NCBI GenBank assembly: GCA_030765045.1
Contig: CM060964.1
Span: 137,378,948-137,442,947 of the forward strand
DNA length: 64,000 nucleotides
From: Tenodera sinensis
Taxonomy: Eukaryota; Arthropoda; Insecta; Mantodea; Mantidae
Direction of reading: 5' to 3'
The notes beneath the pieces were generated by a model. That model did no database searches. It saw only the letters and a program-made list of their open reading frames with translations, and had not been told where the DNA came from. The translations under genes and the position numbers were made by a program. Within the stretch, counting starts at the first letter, position 1. Every line of letters starts with the position of its first letter. Shown here piece after piece: positions 46,222 through 57,425 of this stretch.

Positions 46222-48910
46222 GAAATTTCAGTTTATTTTAATGTTTTAAGCACTGAGAAATATACTTCAATTTTACAGAGCTTAAATTGACCTAATTTTA
46301 CACAAGGACCTTGTAAGACCTATTTTTCGTGATAGAACCTAAAAATATCTAATTCCATTACTTAAGGAAGTAGAGAATGTTTATTTACATAAAATATATT
46401 CAAAGCAGAAGAAGACTATTTGAATATGGAAAATGTTCAATAATTATGATCTTGTGAAATCTTATGTAAAGTATTGTACATTTATAATATTAAACTGTAA
46501 TTAAAAAGCCTACCATCATCTAACATAGACTACTGTGGTTGTGGTTGTCAGTGGCACACAAAATTTCTGAAATGTGTGATGTTCACATGCCGCATCAAAA
46601 GTTTAAAACTTGAGGCTAACATTTAATAGCATACTGCATTTTTCATTATAGGGAGTTACAATTAAACTATAAAATCCATCTATCGTGAAAGATAAAGGAG
46701 ATCAATGAACATTATGAGTGATCAAAATATGAGGAATAAAAAATTCCAGATTGTTTTCCACATACACAGCAGCACAATTGTCTTTGTGTATATTACAAGT
46801 TTGATGTTATACTTGGTATATTTTTCTTTTCTAGCATATTAGATTTAAGATTGTGTTGAGTTATACAGCATATTGTATTAAGTATTTGCCAGCCATATTT
46901 AGATTCACAGATGTTATCTGTGCTACTTCTTCAACCAAATTCTATTATGTATTCCAACTTTTACAAAGCTTCTTGATACATTTTCAAGCCAAAATACTGC
47001 ACAATCTTACATTCGATGAATTCGTTCATGAATGACTTCAGGTGTTCATTTTCAAACTTGGAAATTCATATGTTTACTTTTACTACAGTCTTGCTAGGCA
47101 CTTTCCAGTAAATTTATATTCTAGTTTTCTTTCTACTTTGTGCACTGCTGAAACATGTAGCAATAGAAATCTACTTCCAAGATTCTTCACCCTTCTTATA
47201 CTAATTAATTGTGGTCACATGTTTTGTGCTCCTTGAATGTTTTTCTACGGCATCTTGCCTTTCCCAGGCCAACTGACTATACTGTAAAACCCATCCTTTT
47301 TGTACTGCAAAGCTTGATCCAATACTGGAGGTTTATAATCTGGTTTTCTAGCTCATCCAACACAAACAACACATTGTGGTGTGAACAAATAATATGCTGG
47401 TTTCTTCTATTCACTGTTACCTATTGTAACGCAATACAACAAATGGTCATGTTGCAAATGACAAATAATTAACCAAACAAATTTCTTCATTGCTGGATAC
47501 TACTTCATTAATAAACCTCTGGTATACTAATGAAGTCAGATTTCTTAACAGCTGCTGAGAGATTTTAATTAGTGATCATGGAACTGCAAAATTAAAACAA
47601 TTGAAAATTTGTGCACACTTTTCATTAACAGCTTTCAAAATTGCATGTGTTCACAAAAACACAAAATCTGTGAAATATAGTGAATTTTGTAATGCTTCAC
47701 AAGTTTAAATCTAGCATAAAAGCAGCTCAAGATATATATTAAATCCAATTATGCATTAGCAGATTGCTAGTCCAAAATAAGCATAATTCACCAAAATATT
47801 ATTCTATTCCCTACCCACAGGTTTATACATAATTTCTCCATTTTGTTTTAACTACATAAGTAACTATCCATGCATCATAATTATACTCAATACTGATAAT
47901 CCTATCCTATCAAAAGTTCCATCTTTACTAAAATAATATTTGTCTGTGTTTGTAATTATGCATTTAATTTCTTGAGTATCGTCAAGAAAGGCACTTTTCT
48001 TTGTTGGTGGCTGGTTACTATGGTTACTGCTGTCAAAATCTACTATTTTGAAACACCAGAAGTAAAAGTTGCACTTTGCTCTGCTTTATTTACTGGTCAC
48101 TAACTGCATTCCACACTTTTACTTTTGGTTGACCTATGCCAACTATGAGTACACACAAAATGGCTACCATGAGGAAAACAATATTGAAAAAACTAGAGCA
48201 TTTTGTTATTCATAACAATTCTCAACAACTTACTAAATCAACAATACAGGGTGAAAAGAAAAAAGGGGGGAAGAAAAACCAAAACAACTAAGGAGATGTT
48301 GGAAGGAGTGGAACATGGTGCTTGCAGCCTTTCTGAGCAAAGATCCTGCTGTCTTTAGAAGTATGAAAATGTTTTTCGCGGGCTTTGATTGAGAAACTAC
48401 AGAATTAAATAAGAAAATAGAATATAAAGATAGAAGCTTTATATTGATATAAACCTTACTTTTAGTACTCCACAATTCCAAGTAATTTAGGTAGTGCTTA
48501 AGTATGTTTAAAATTCTACTCCATCTTTTATAATGCTATTCTTCTTCTCTACTTGATTACCTTCCCCTTATACAGGACTTACAAACCTGTGCCTAGGGTC
48601 AGATGCCTGTTGGAGAGCAGAGGAACCTATGGACTGAACAGAGCGAAGACCTGGAAGCAGGTGGTCAGCCAAGCACCAGGTAGCAGAGTGAGGAAGAGGA
48701 TATGAAATGCAGGCAAAATTGATGAATGGAAAGGTGATGGTGGAGCAATTGGTAGAATGAGAGGCAGGAGAAACCGGAGAAACAGAATAATCTACATTTT
48801 GTTGTTCTCACTTCAAAGTGCTTAAAGAATGCAACATTATTAGGGCATGTAGCTTTGAAAGATTTAATTGTACACCATATTAATCTCTATAAAATCTTAA
48901 CCCCTAACAT
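46222..48910. other. 2.7 kb of intronic sequence without recognised features
   Basis: AT-rich. Open frames of 60-90 codons show no family motifs. The stretch 48560-48780 is more purine-rich and less AT-rich than the rest and could be an old repeat, but I do not recognise it. Confidence 0.5.
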
Positions 48911-48919
48911 GCTGACCTG

Positions 48920-49200
48920 TCATGGCATGTAATACGTCCTCTGATTGGTAATCAGAGGATATGGTTGGTGAATTTATTTTGATAATTCTCCCGGTCAGGT
49001 CGGTGAGACCCGTAAACCAACGACAGGTGTGGTCCTCCAGACATTCTGGGGGTTGTGAGAGAGCGATGTGACCGCCAAAACATAAAAATATGGTGCTCTC
49101 TAAAAAGCGGTTACTATTACTGCTATTGCTCTCTTCAATATCAGTGAAAAATATTGGAGAGCAAGAGGATTAATGACTTCATTGTCAAAAATCCAGCATT
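48920..49200 (+). mobile_element. Minimal LINE derivative: 5' leader joined to the last ~60 bp
   Basis: Positions about 48960-49113 align with the leader of LINE copy 2: ctcccggtcaggtc against CTCCCGGCTAGGTC, then caggtgtggtcctcc against TAGGTGTGGTCCTCC, then ggttac against CAGTTAC. From 49139 on (atcagtgaaaaatattggag and onwards) the sequence equals the 3' end of the LINE at 53095-55112, through the stop codon, followed by an AAC-rich tail. All protein-coding domains are missing. Confidence 0.8.
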
Positions 49201-49412
49201 AGCTAACAACATTTTGTTGTTCTTGATAAGTCAAAGTGCAACAGTTGTTACATTTCATTACGCCAATGGACTTATTTGCTACTCTGTCAAGCTACCACAA
49301 GGTTATGATTATGATGTAGTGAACAAATATTGTTCATGTCATATGTGTGCTTTGCATGGTTATTCTCAATGAATATCAGCTTACTGAAGCAATTTTCAAA
49401 TAAAATCAATAC

Positions 49413-49576
49413 CTCATCATTAGGAACATTTTCCTCTCCATCATCTCCACGTTTTTGCTCTTTAGCTTCCTTTTCTATGTCAGCTAAGTAATAAACTCTA
49501 TTCCCTAGTGCCCTCTGATGATTAGGAACAATATCAAGCAGCTCATTTGTTAACTTCAATGCTCTATGGACATTTC
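49413..49576 (-). CDS. Prolyl 4-hydroxylase alpha subunit exon, end of the TPR peptide-substrate-binding domain
   Basis: This 164-nt exon encodes (G)NVHRALKLTNELLDIVPNH followed by QRALGNRVYYLADIEKEAKE and an acidic end NVPNDE. The ALxLTxxLLxxxPxHQRAxGNxxYF pattern is the last helix pair of the TPR-like domain that binds the procollagen peptide. The acceptor is cttttttcag before 49576, with two bases of a split glycine codon. The donor is GAG|gtattg after 49413. The polypyrimidine tract is short because a transposon ends at 49606. The preceding exons were not found within the window. Confidence 0.93.
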
Positions 49577-49605
49577 CTGAAAAAAGAAAAGAAAAATATA
49601 TATAT

Positions 49606-51753
49606 TAGGGTGGTCCTTATATGGGGGTTACATAAAAATGTCAAGTGTTTTGAGCTCACACAATCTTATTTTTTTTACTTATGACATGTTTTGATAATGT
49701 GCCAAATGTCATTAAAATTAATTAATATTAACCCGTGCTGCAATGGACTTCAGTATCTAAATAAACTCAACTACTGAAAGATTGTATTTTTCTAATGGCA
49801 TAAACAATTGAAACCAACCTATACATGTTTTGCAAATATGTTTAATATATTTAAATGAAAGAAACTTAAGTATTAATATGTAATAGAACATACAAAATTT
49901 GGGAATGCAGCTTAAATCAATACTAGTTTTATTATGATTTTCTTTACAGTGTTTCTTTTTTACAGTCCGGGTATTGTCTTCGCTGATGTTGCACACATCG
50001 TAAAATGATTTGTTTTTTTCCTTCATTGGCTGTTATTAATCCATTGAATTCTTGTATTAACTTCACTCCTCTCTCTGACATATCTTTTACCACCTTAAGA
50101 GGTTTCATAGTCTCTTTGGCGCTAAGGTAGGAAGTGTTTGAATCCCAAGAAATTGGATCCTTATTTAAAAATCTATGCAAATCTGTGCTTAACTTCAACA
50201 TGTCCAAACTCTTGACTGAAATGAACTCATCAGTTCTTTTGTCTGAAATAATACAGAGATTCAAAACTCAGTCTGTTAGTAAATATGTTGATATGTTCTG
50301 AATAGCCTATGCAAATGTGCTAAATTTAAATTAATGGAACTATAGTAGGCCAAAAATAAAACTTACCCAAAATCTTTGTAACTGCAACAGGTAAAACACT
50401 GTATCTCTTTTCGGTCACCAAGGTTTCGATTTCTAACCATACCTGTTTTTTGTCATTGTTAAAGTTGTCATCAAACAGTGATAACATGCAGATCTCTTCA
50501 TTTAAATACCGTAAGTGCTGACAAAACTTCTTTAGAGCAGTCGAACAACCCCTTGCATTTACATTTTCATAGTTTTAATTATTTTAAAAAGCAACAACTC
50601 ATTGCAATGATTGCTGATGAACTCAGAAACCATTTTGCATACACTTTTACCACAAACAAACAGATGTTCTCAAGTCCTTCCAATTCACCAACAGTAAGAG
50701 ACAATGAGTACGAAAGAGGAAACATCTTCAATGAATAAATTCTTTTGGTCATCTACCTTACATGATGCAAAGCTCCAAGCGGCCTTACTTTTATACTGAA
50801 GTCCACAGTTGTCCCCAGAAACATGATACACAATTCAACGAGTTCACAGTAATCACTCTTCAAGTGGTCTTTTTTGTTGTTATGGTTTTCAGAAGAAATT
50901 AACTGCATTAGTCACCCACTTCAGTTGTTTCTTCAGACGAGTCATTAATAATTTCTGAAAACAATGAACTGTTATCACCTTTCATTTTCCTTACCTCCTC
51001 TTCGTAACTCCAATCCTTGGCCTTTCCTCTTTTGCCACCAACTTCCAGTCAACACCTGCAAGATAACCTCTACCGGCAGGCTCTCGTTGGTATAATAAAA
51101 AGAGTTTAACCTCTTTTAATCATGTTCAGTGTATTAGCATGGGCACCATCCAACAAATTATTTAGAGTTGGAGAAAATTTATGCTCTTGCTCTTTGTGAG
51201 TGTTTGTCTTCTTAGGAGCACTTTTTCTTTTGCAGATTGTGCAGGTCTGTAAGTTTCTTTGTGCAGTTAGATAAAGCTTCTGTGGGAATCCTAGCCTTTT
51301 CCCAAAATATTACACATTCACGCGTAACTAAATTAGCACTTTCACAGATAGTCAATTTATCTTTGCATACGCTATGAAACAAGACTGACATAACCTGTTG
51401 ATTATATGGTCATTTATGTCCACTGATCCGGTGCGTAACTTCACATACTAAATAAATAACTCTGTCAGTACTTCTGAAACTGCCAGCCATGATGTAAATA
51501 AACGTTTATAACATTACCCAATGGAAACCGAGGCTCAACTGAAGGAGCACAGTATGGCAGCAGTTGAGCACATGCATAAGCAGGAACTAGCAAAATGACG
51601 CTACTTCTCTGTCATTGTGGCATGGGTTCCTCTTCTTCAATTTCAATAAAATAGGTATTAAAATTCTTCTTAAAACAAAAGGAAAAAAACTGGAGGGTGT
51701 GCATGGAAAAAAAAAAAAAAAAAACTAAATTCAAAAAAATAAAGACCACCCTA
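49606..51753 (-). mobile_element. DNA transposon with TAGGGTGGTC ends and 8-bp duplications (hAT-like)
   Basis: Both ends read TAGGGTGGTCyTTAT in inverse orientation, and each is flanked by atatatat (49598-49605 and 51754-51761). The 8-bp duplication and TAGGG terminus fit hAT; P elements also make 8-bp duplications. The target is itself an AT repeat, so the duplication is less certain. Length is 2148 bp. It encodes a broken minus-strand protein. Confidence 0.75.
49944..51490 (-). pseudogene. Broken protein of the TAGGGTGG element
   Basis: The N-terminus near 51490 reads MAGSFRSTDRVIYLVCEVTH and ISGHKWPYNQQVMSVLFHS, then ECVIFWEKARIPTEAL. Later frames give VRPLGALHHVRWMTKRIYSL and ICLFVVKVYAKWFLS. 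The open stretch 49944-50264 has SVKSLDMLKLSTDLHRFLN, SYLSAKETMKPLKVVKDMSE and FNGLITANEGKKQ. I recognise the protein type as one that recurs in arthropod genomes, but I cannot name a domain family. Stops and shifts are frequent. Confidence 0.6.
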
Positions 51754-52185
51754 ATATATATGTGGTGTTCCATGGAGTCCCAATATAAGTTCTTGCAGCT
51801 TGTCAATAAGTATATTTTATAACTGAGGAAAGCTAAAGAGAGAGAGAGAGAGAAAAAAAAAAAAAAAGAAGAGAGCCAATGTAGAAACAGAAGCTTTCAG
51901 AAGTTTTAAACAGCTTGGGAAATACCATCTTTATTTTGTACTATTGGCAAAATATGAGACGTTTACTGCTAACTGGACCATGAAGGAACAATATGTCATG
52001 TCATACCAAATTGGCCCAAAACCATACTCATCATATACACAGTAGTTTATGTATACAATCCCACTTCTTTCTGTCTTTATTTCAAAATGAATTATGCTAC
52101 CCAAAACTTATTAGACCTTAAAGAGAGTTCCTTGGGTGATTATTAACCTCTATCGAAACTGCTGAAAATGTCTTCCCTCCTGTAC
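51754..52185. other. Intergenic or upstream-intron sequence, GA tract only
   Basis: A GA/A-rich tract at 51837-51868 and otherwise nothing recognised. Confidence 0.4.
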
Positions 52186-52189
52186 CACA

Positions 52190-52735
52190 AGAACAACCAA
52201 GTTCCAAACGGGCTGCGTGGTGGTTTGCCTATGTGTGTTCTCAGCGCTTGTTGCTGTCTGCTGCTATCATAGAAAGGCACGGATGAAATCATACAACATT
52301 TTTGAAGGCTTTACTAACCAACTTTATGAAAGGAGATGCTGAAACTGGCTACCGTTGCTGTCCATACATTTTTGGCACCACTTTAGGAAACTATCCAACA
52401 CTCACCATAGTTCACATTGAAAAATAGTGGCAATTTCCTGGCAGATATTTTGTTTTAGTTCTTCCGGAATGTGTGGGTTTGTCTTGTACACTTTTTTTTT
52501 AAGTTATCCCAGAGATCAAATTTGCAGGGGGTTAGGTCAGGGTACCAAAGGGGCCACAAATTTGTACTAATAATTCTGTCCTGAAACACACTTTCAATTG
52601 TTGTCATTGGAAGATTGGCCGTATGAGCTGTTGCAGAGCCTTGTTGAAAAAAGACAAAATCACACTCGCCTGTAACTTAACACAAAGTGTACATGACAAA
52701 TCCACACATGCTGGATGAATTAAAACAAAATATCT
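52190..52735 (-). pseudogene. Tc/mariner-type transposase C-terminal remnant
   Basis: The minus strand reads ECDFVFFQQGSATAHTANLP, MTTIESVFQDRIISTNLWP, WYPDLTPCKFDLWDNLKKKV, PHIPEELKQNICQEIATIF and SFLKWCQKCMDSNGSQFQHL. The usual FQQDGATAHT and DLTPxDFFLWG blocks have lost their aspartates (QGS and CKF here). The copy is dead even where the frame is open. Confidence 0.75.
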
Positions 52736-52988
52736 GCTGGGAAATTGTCAGCATTTCTCAACATGAACTATGACGAATGATGAACAGTTTCCTAAAGAGG
52801 TGCCAAAAATATATGGACAACAACAGTGGCCAGTTTCAGCATCTCCTTTCCCACAGTTGGTAAGTAAAGCCTTTAAAAGTAGTTTTAAAGATGTTGTATG
52901 GTTTCTTCCGCACCTTATTATGATAGCAGCAGACAGCAATGGGTGCCAAGAATATGGACAGGCAAAACACCACACAGCCCGTTCCAAA
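52203..52988. repeat. Hairpin: inverted duplication of the transposase 3' end
   Basis: About 230 bp at 52203-52435 recur in inverse orientation at 52760-52988 (gccagtttcagcatctcctt, gatagcagcagacagcaa and cagcccgtt are shared). A spacer of about 325 bp separates them. Identity by eye is around 85%. Confidence 0.85.
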
Positions 52989-53094
52989 CTTTTTGCTCTT
53001 CCCGTATAAGGCATAACTCAACACATCATTCCATTACTAGCCACTCACTCGAGGACAGTGTCATCAATATCATTGTCTTTTAATTTATTTATTT

Positions 53095-55112
53095 ATTAGC
53101 TAATGCTGGATTTCTGACAATGAAGTCATTAATCCTCTTGCTCTCCAATATTTTTCACTGATGGATGGGGCACTAGAAGTGGCCGGGCATATTTGAAGGT
53201 GGTCTCGATCCATTTCCTCTTGCAGATCACATAGAGGACAGAGTGGTGAAGAATATATCCCAATTCTGTTTAAATGTTTTGCCAGACAATCATGTCCTGT
53301 AATCAACCTGAAGGTTGCAACTGCTGTTTTTCGAGGATACTCAGGAATCACTGTTTGAATGTTCGGTAGTTCCCATCTTTTATTCTTTGATTTTTCATAG
53401 TAATATTTTGCAATAATTTTTTTGAATTCAGAGTTGACTAATCTTTTAGCTGCATAAAATGGTAAATTAACTATAGATTTCTGTACACCGCTGGTACCCT
53501 TTTTTGCAAGAAAATCAGCTTTCTCATTACCACTCAGTCCACAGTGAGCCGGTATCCATTGGAAGACTAGGTGTTTTTGAAGTGCTGTTAGATGGCTAAG
53601 CATCTTCCAACATTCTATAATAGTTTGGTTTTTTGGTGACAACTTGGAAGTAATTGCTATAATTGCTGCCCTGGAATCTGAGAGAATAACTGCTTGCTGA
53701 AAATGTGAAATTCTGTACAAAAGATTTTGTAGGGCCATTCGAATTGCTTCAATTTCTCCATCAAAGTTAGTAGTTCCATAACTTAAAGATTTGTAATAGG
53801 AAAAGAGGTGACATGTGACTCCAGCACCTGCTCCATCTTTGTTTGATATAAATGATCCATCAGTATAAATATGGAGCCACTCATGTTCTGGAAACCTAGT
53901 ATGGATTGTCTCTAATGCCAATAATTTTAGAACACTAGTTGGAGTATCACTTTTTTTAACTTCTTCTGTCAGGTGTAAATAATATGTGATGTCTAATGTA
54001 TGTGTTGGATTGACTTTAGATATAAAGTTTTCCTTTGAATTAGGAAGGTGTACATCCTTCTTGATGTCTTGAATTTTGGAAAGAAAGCTCTCCTGAGTCT
54101 TTAGTGTATGTGTAAAATTTCTCTTGTGCCATGTATTGAATGGGAGTCTGATCAACTTTTCGTGTTGAATAAGAGCCGCTTTTTCTATTTCATATTCAAT
54201 GGGGTATTGGTTGGTTAGTATTTCCATAGCTGCTATTGGTGTGGTTTTGATAGCACCTGTAATTAATCTCAGACTTTGGTTTTGAAAGATTTGAATTTTT
54301 TTTGTGTTTGCTGTTACAAGAACTTCGCTGCAGTAAGTAAACAATGGTTTTATATATATATATTATATGTTGTGTTAAGCGTTGCTCTGGAACATCCCCA
54401 CTTCATTCCTGTTAAACGTTTTAACAGTGAAAGGCGCCTCTCTGCTCTTTGTATTACATTTTCTATTTGTTTGGTCCATGTAAGTTTGGTATCAAATGTA
54501 ACTCCTAAATACTTTGCTTCCTTTGTTTCTGGTAATTGTTGACCCTCAAAATTTAGTTTTATTTTTAGTGGTTTTTTTCTTAGTGAAAAGATTTGGTAGT
54601 TTGATTTTGTTGTATTAACAGTCATTAAATTTTCTTTGGTCCACCTCTGTAAGTTGGTTAAGGATTGTTGCATGGTTTTTTCCAGTTCTGTACTTTTGCT
54701 TTTTGGTTTTGAAGTCCACATTACCAAGTCATCAGCAAATAGTGCACACTTCACACCTGATTCTTGTATTTGTTGTGGTAGATCATTAATAAATATATTA
54801 AAAAGTGTAGTGCTGAGCACTGCACCTTGTGGCAAGCCACGGTGTATTTGTTTATATTTAGATATATTTCTTCCATATCTGGTTGCAATAAAGCGTTGTG
54901 TTAGGAAATGATATAGCCATGAAAACATTTGACCTTGTATCCCTATTTTTTTTACTTTCTTTAGTAGTTTTGTTCTGCATATAGAATCATATGCGCTTTG
55001 AAAATCAATAAAAACTGATAAATTATCTTCTTTTCTATTGAAGGAGTCTTTGATTTCTTGACTGAGAAGTAAGACTTGTTCATTTGTAGAGTGGAACTCT
55101 CTGAATTTTAAT
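53095..55112 (-). mobile_element. 5'-truncated RNase H-bearing LINE, third copy (related subfamily)
   Basis: The frame starts inside the RT near 55112 (QVLLLSQEIKDSFNRKEDNL, VFIDFQSAYDS). It continues openly to 54350 with GLPQGAVLSTTLFNIFINDL and CALFADDLVMW. A frameshift at a TATA microsatellite (54350) leads to 53100-54344: RNase H blocks IYTDGSFISN, DGEIEAIRMAL, ILSDSRAAIIA, HCGLSGNEKADFLAKKG and the zinc-knuckle-like CPLCDLQEEMDRDHLQIC. The ORF stops at TAG directly before a TAAATAAATAAAT tail. It is about 60% similar to copy 2 by eye. Confidence 0.92.
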
Positions 55113-55179
55113 TAAACCCATAGCAAAAATTTAAGTCCAGTATTGTAAAATAAGTGGATCTTATCAACTATGTTAAGTA

Positions 55180-55400
55180 GTTTGAATAACAAACAAAGAT
55201 GAATATGAAAGTTTGCAGTGAACTTTAATTTATGTGCAGCCGCTAATAACAGAGGTTGACCCTGAAGATGCTGGACGCAGTTTCCAGCGAAACGTCGGAG
55301 GAAGGTAATCCAACTCGAACACGGCCCACAAACCCGGAAAATCTACTTAACATAGTTGATAATGCCGGCCGTGAAAGCCTCAACACTTATAAGTGGATCT
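55180..55400 (+). mobile_element. Penelope-like terminal repeat, solo copy
   Basis: It is nearly identical to the flank repeats around 6815-7016 and 7560-7732: gatgaatatgaaagtttgca, gaggttgaccctgaagatgc, cggaggaaggtaatccaact and ttgataatgccggccgtgaa. No coding part of the element remains. A 68-codon frame across it is incidental. Confidence 0.85.
55262..55293 (+). other. Hammerhead-core-like motif, copy 3 (best stem)
   Basis: CTGAAGA, then GCTGGA...TCCAGC giving a stem without the G-T pair of copy 1, then GAAAC. The change from TTCAGC to TCCAGC keeps the pairing. Confidence 0.45.
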
Positions 55401-55419
55401 TGGTGGCCAAAAGTTCTTG

Positions 55420-56010
55420 GAGTATATCTGGTTCTCAAAGAAACCATCAATTAGCACCATAGATTGGTATGAAATATGACATGTAGCACTCCGTGTTGAA
55501 AACATCCATGACTTAGCTCTACATCTTTCAGTAGCTCAACAAACTTCATGAAAATCTCTCAGTGCTCTGCAGTGTTCATAGTCTGGTCAAAAAAGATTGG
55601 TACCACTATTTTCTGTGTGAATATTGTGCACCAAACCATAACTGGGTGCACAGGGGCTTCATGAATGAAATTGTAATGGTTTTGGATGGCCAATAGTGCG
55701 AGTTGCATGAGTTCAAGTTTATATGGGTGCATAAATGGAACCATGCTTCACCTGTGAACCATGCGATGGACAAGCAGCCAGGATTTTGTATAATAAACAG
55801 CTGAAACCAAATGGCAATACTTCAATCTTTTATCCTTATCTGGTTCCTACAACTGAAGGACAATTGCAACCCTGTGTGGTTTTAGGTGAGCATTTTTTGC
55901 AGCTATGAGTGGATAGGACTGCCTGGTCTTCTGCCACAAATATCTTGGTGGCTTACAAGGTGACAGCTCTAGTCATGCCCACAACAAGGGTGCACAGTCT
56001 AGATGAATGG
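55420..56010 (-). pseudogene. Tc/mariner-type transposase remnant
   Basis: Minus-strand frames read ICGRRPGSPIHS (near 55930), LQLSFSCRNQIRIKD, FIIQNPGCLSIAWFTGEAWF (near 55760), ITISFMKPLCTQLWFGAQYS and PIFFDQTMNTAEH (near 55570). The order HTH linker, FxxEAxF, PxxVxVWCA, GPxFFExTxN is that of a common insect Tc3/mariner-like transposase. The distal catalytic part is missing. Confidence 0.7.
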
Positions 56011-56029
56011 TGTTTGCCTTTTTCACTCA

Positions 56030-57414
56030 CTAGAGATAAAGTTATTTCTAATTTATTTACAAATGGCTAGTATTGTGTTTCTTTCAGAGGGGATTGTAAA
56101 CAACAAATTCTCTCTTGTACGGCCTTCGAGCATCAGTAATTGAATAATTCTTAATCCAGCAATGCTTCACAAATAAGAGCCATTCATTTAATGTGTACTG
56201 CACTCTCAGAGCAACTAGAACAAAACATCAAAAACAGCTCTAAAAGCCAACAATAGGGAATGAAAAACAAACATCTCTGCATCTCATGATAGGCAATCAA
56301 AACTCCTAAATATTCTGCTTAATTTTATTTTTAACTCAGGACACTGGGTCAATTTCCATCCAAATAAATAAATAAAGAAAGAAAGCAAGAAACAAGTTAA
56401 TTATCTGAAAATCATACTGCATCTACATTCTAATTTTCATGTATGTCCAAAGACAAGATTTTTTGGTGATAATTATTTGAAAAATTTGCATTAATAATTT
56501 AAGTTAGTGGTGTTTTGTGTTGAATATTATACTAAACATTTGCATTAATTTTACACAAACTTTTGGGTAAAATTAACACACATAGACATTATTGAAATTA
56601 AAATTAACAGGTAAGCAATGCTACTGTAACATTATTGTTAAAAATTTCTCCAAATTAAAGCATTTATTTCATTATTATCATGACATGAATCACTACATAT
56701 ATCATGCGTCAGACATCAGGACCATTGCCCATCAATCAGCATCACCAAATTGCAACATACATACAAGTTGTGACACTTTCATTTTTAATAGTTACCCTTC
56801 TATCTGTTACAACCAAGTTAAATGTAGAACAAAATCTCTCACTGTCAGCATTTGTTATTGGTAACCAAAGGCATTGAAGGGACATTGAAGGGACTTGAGG
56901 TGGTAACATTCACCTCTTACTTTGAATGGTAAGAGTGCTGTTAATATATCAAATCTGCTACTTAGCCCAAACTGTTCAACAATGGCACAAAGTTCTTTGT
57001 GCTTTAAGTTTATTGCAGCGGCTTTGATAACACAAAATGTGACCTTGTGAGAAAACCTTTTACTGTAGCGTCAGCAATTGCATTGTTGGGCAACTTTTTG
57101 TTTGTCTTTGTCAATAATATTTATTTTGTAATATTGTTACAGGTTGATCTCAAAAGAAGCCGGGTTATTGAGTTTGTAAAAATTAGATATGAATTCTTTC
57201 ATTGTTATTAAAACTAAAATTAAATACCAGCGACAATAAGTCACTAAGTAAAAAACCTTACCTTTCTAAGCAAAATTTTAAAAATGTAGATTTCTCATTT
57301 ATCGCTTAAAAAAAAATTACTCTCGAAAATATGAAACATTCATAAAAATTAACAAAAAAAGTAATCCCATATATCACCTCTAAACTATGCCAAATGCATG
57401 TAAACCAATTTGTT
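56030..57414. other. 1.4 kb without recognised features
   Basis: AT-rich. A short direct repeat of gacattgaagggac lies near 56868-56895. No gene was recognised. Confidence 0.45.
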
Positions 57415-57425
57415 ATGTAATTGAA

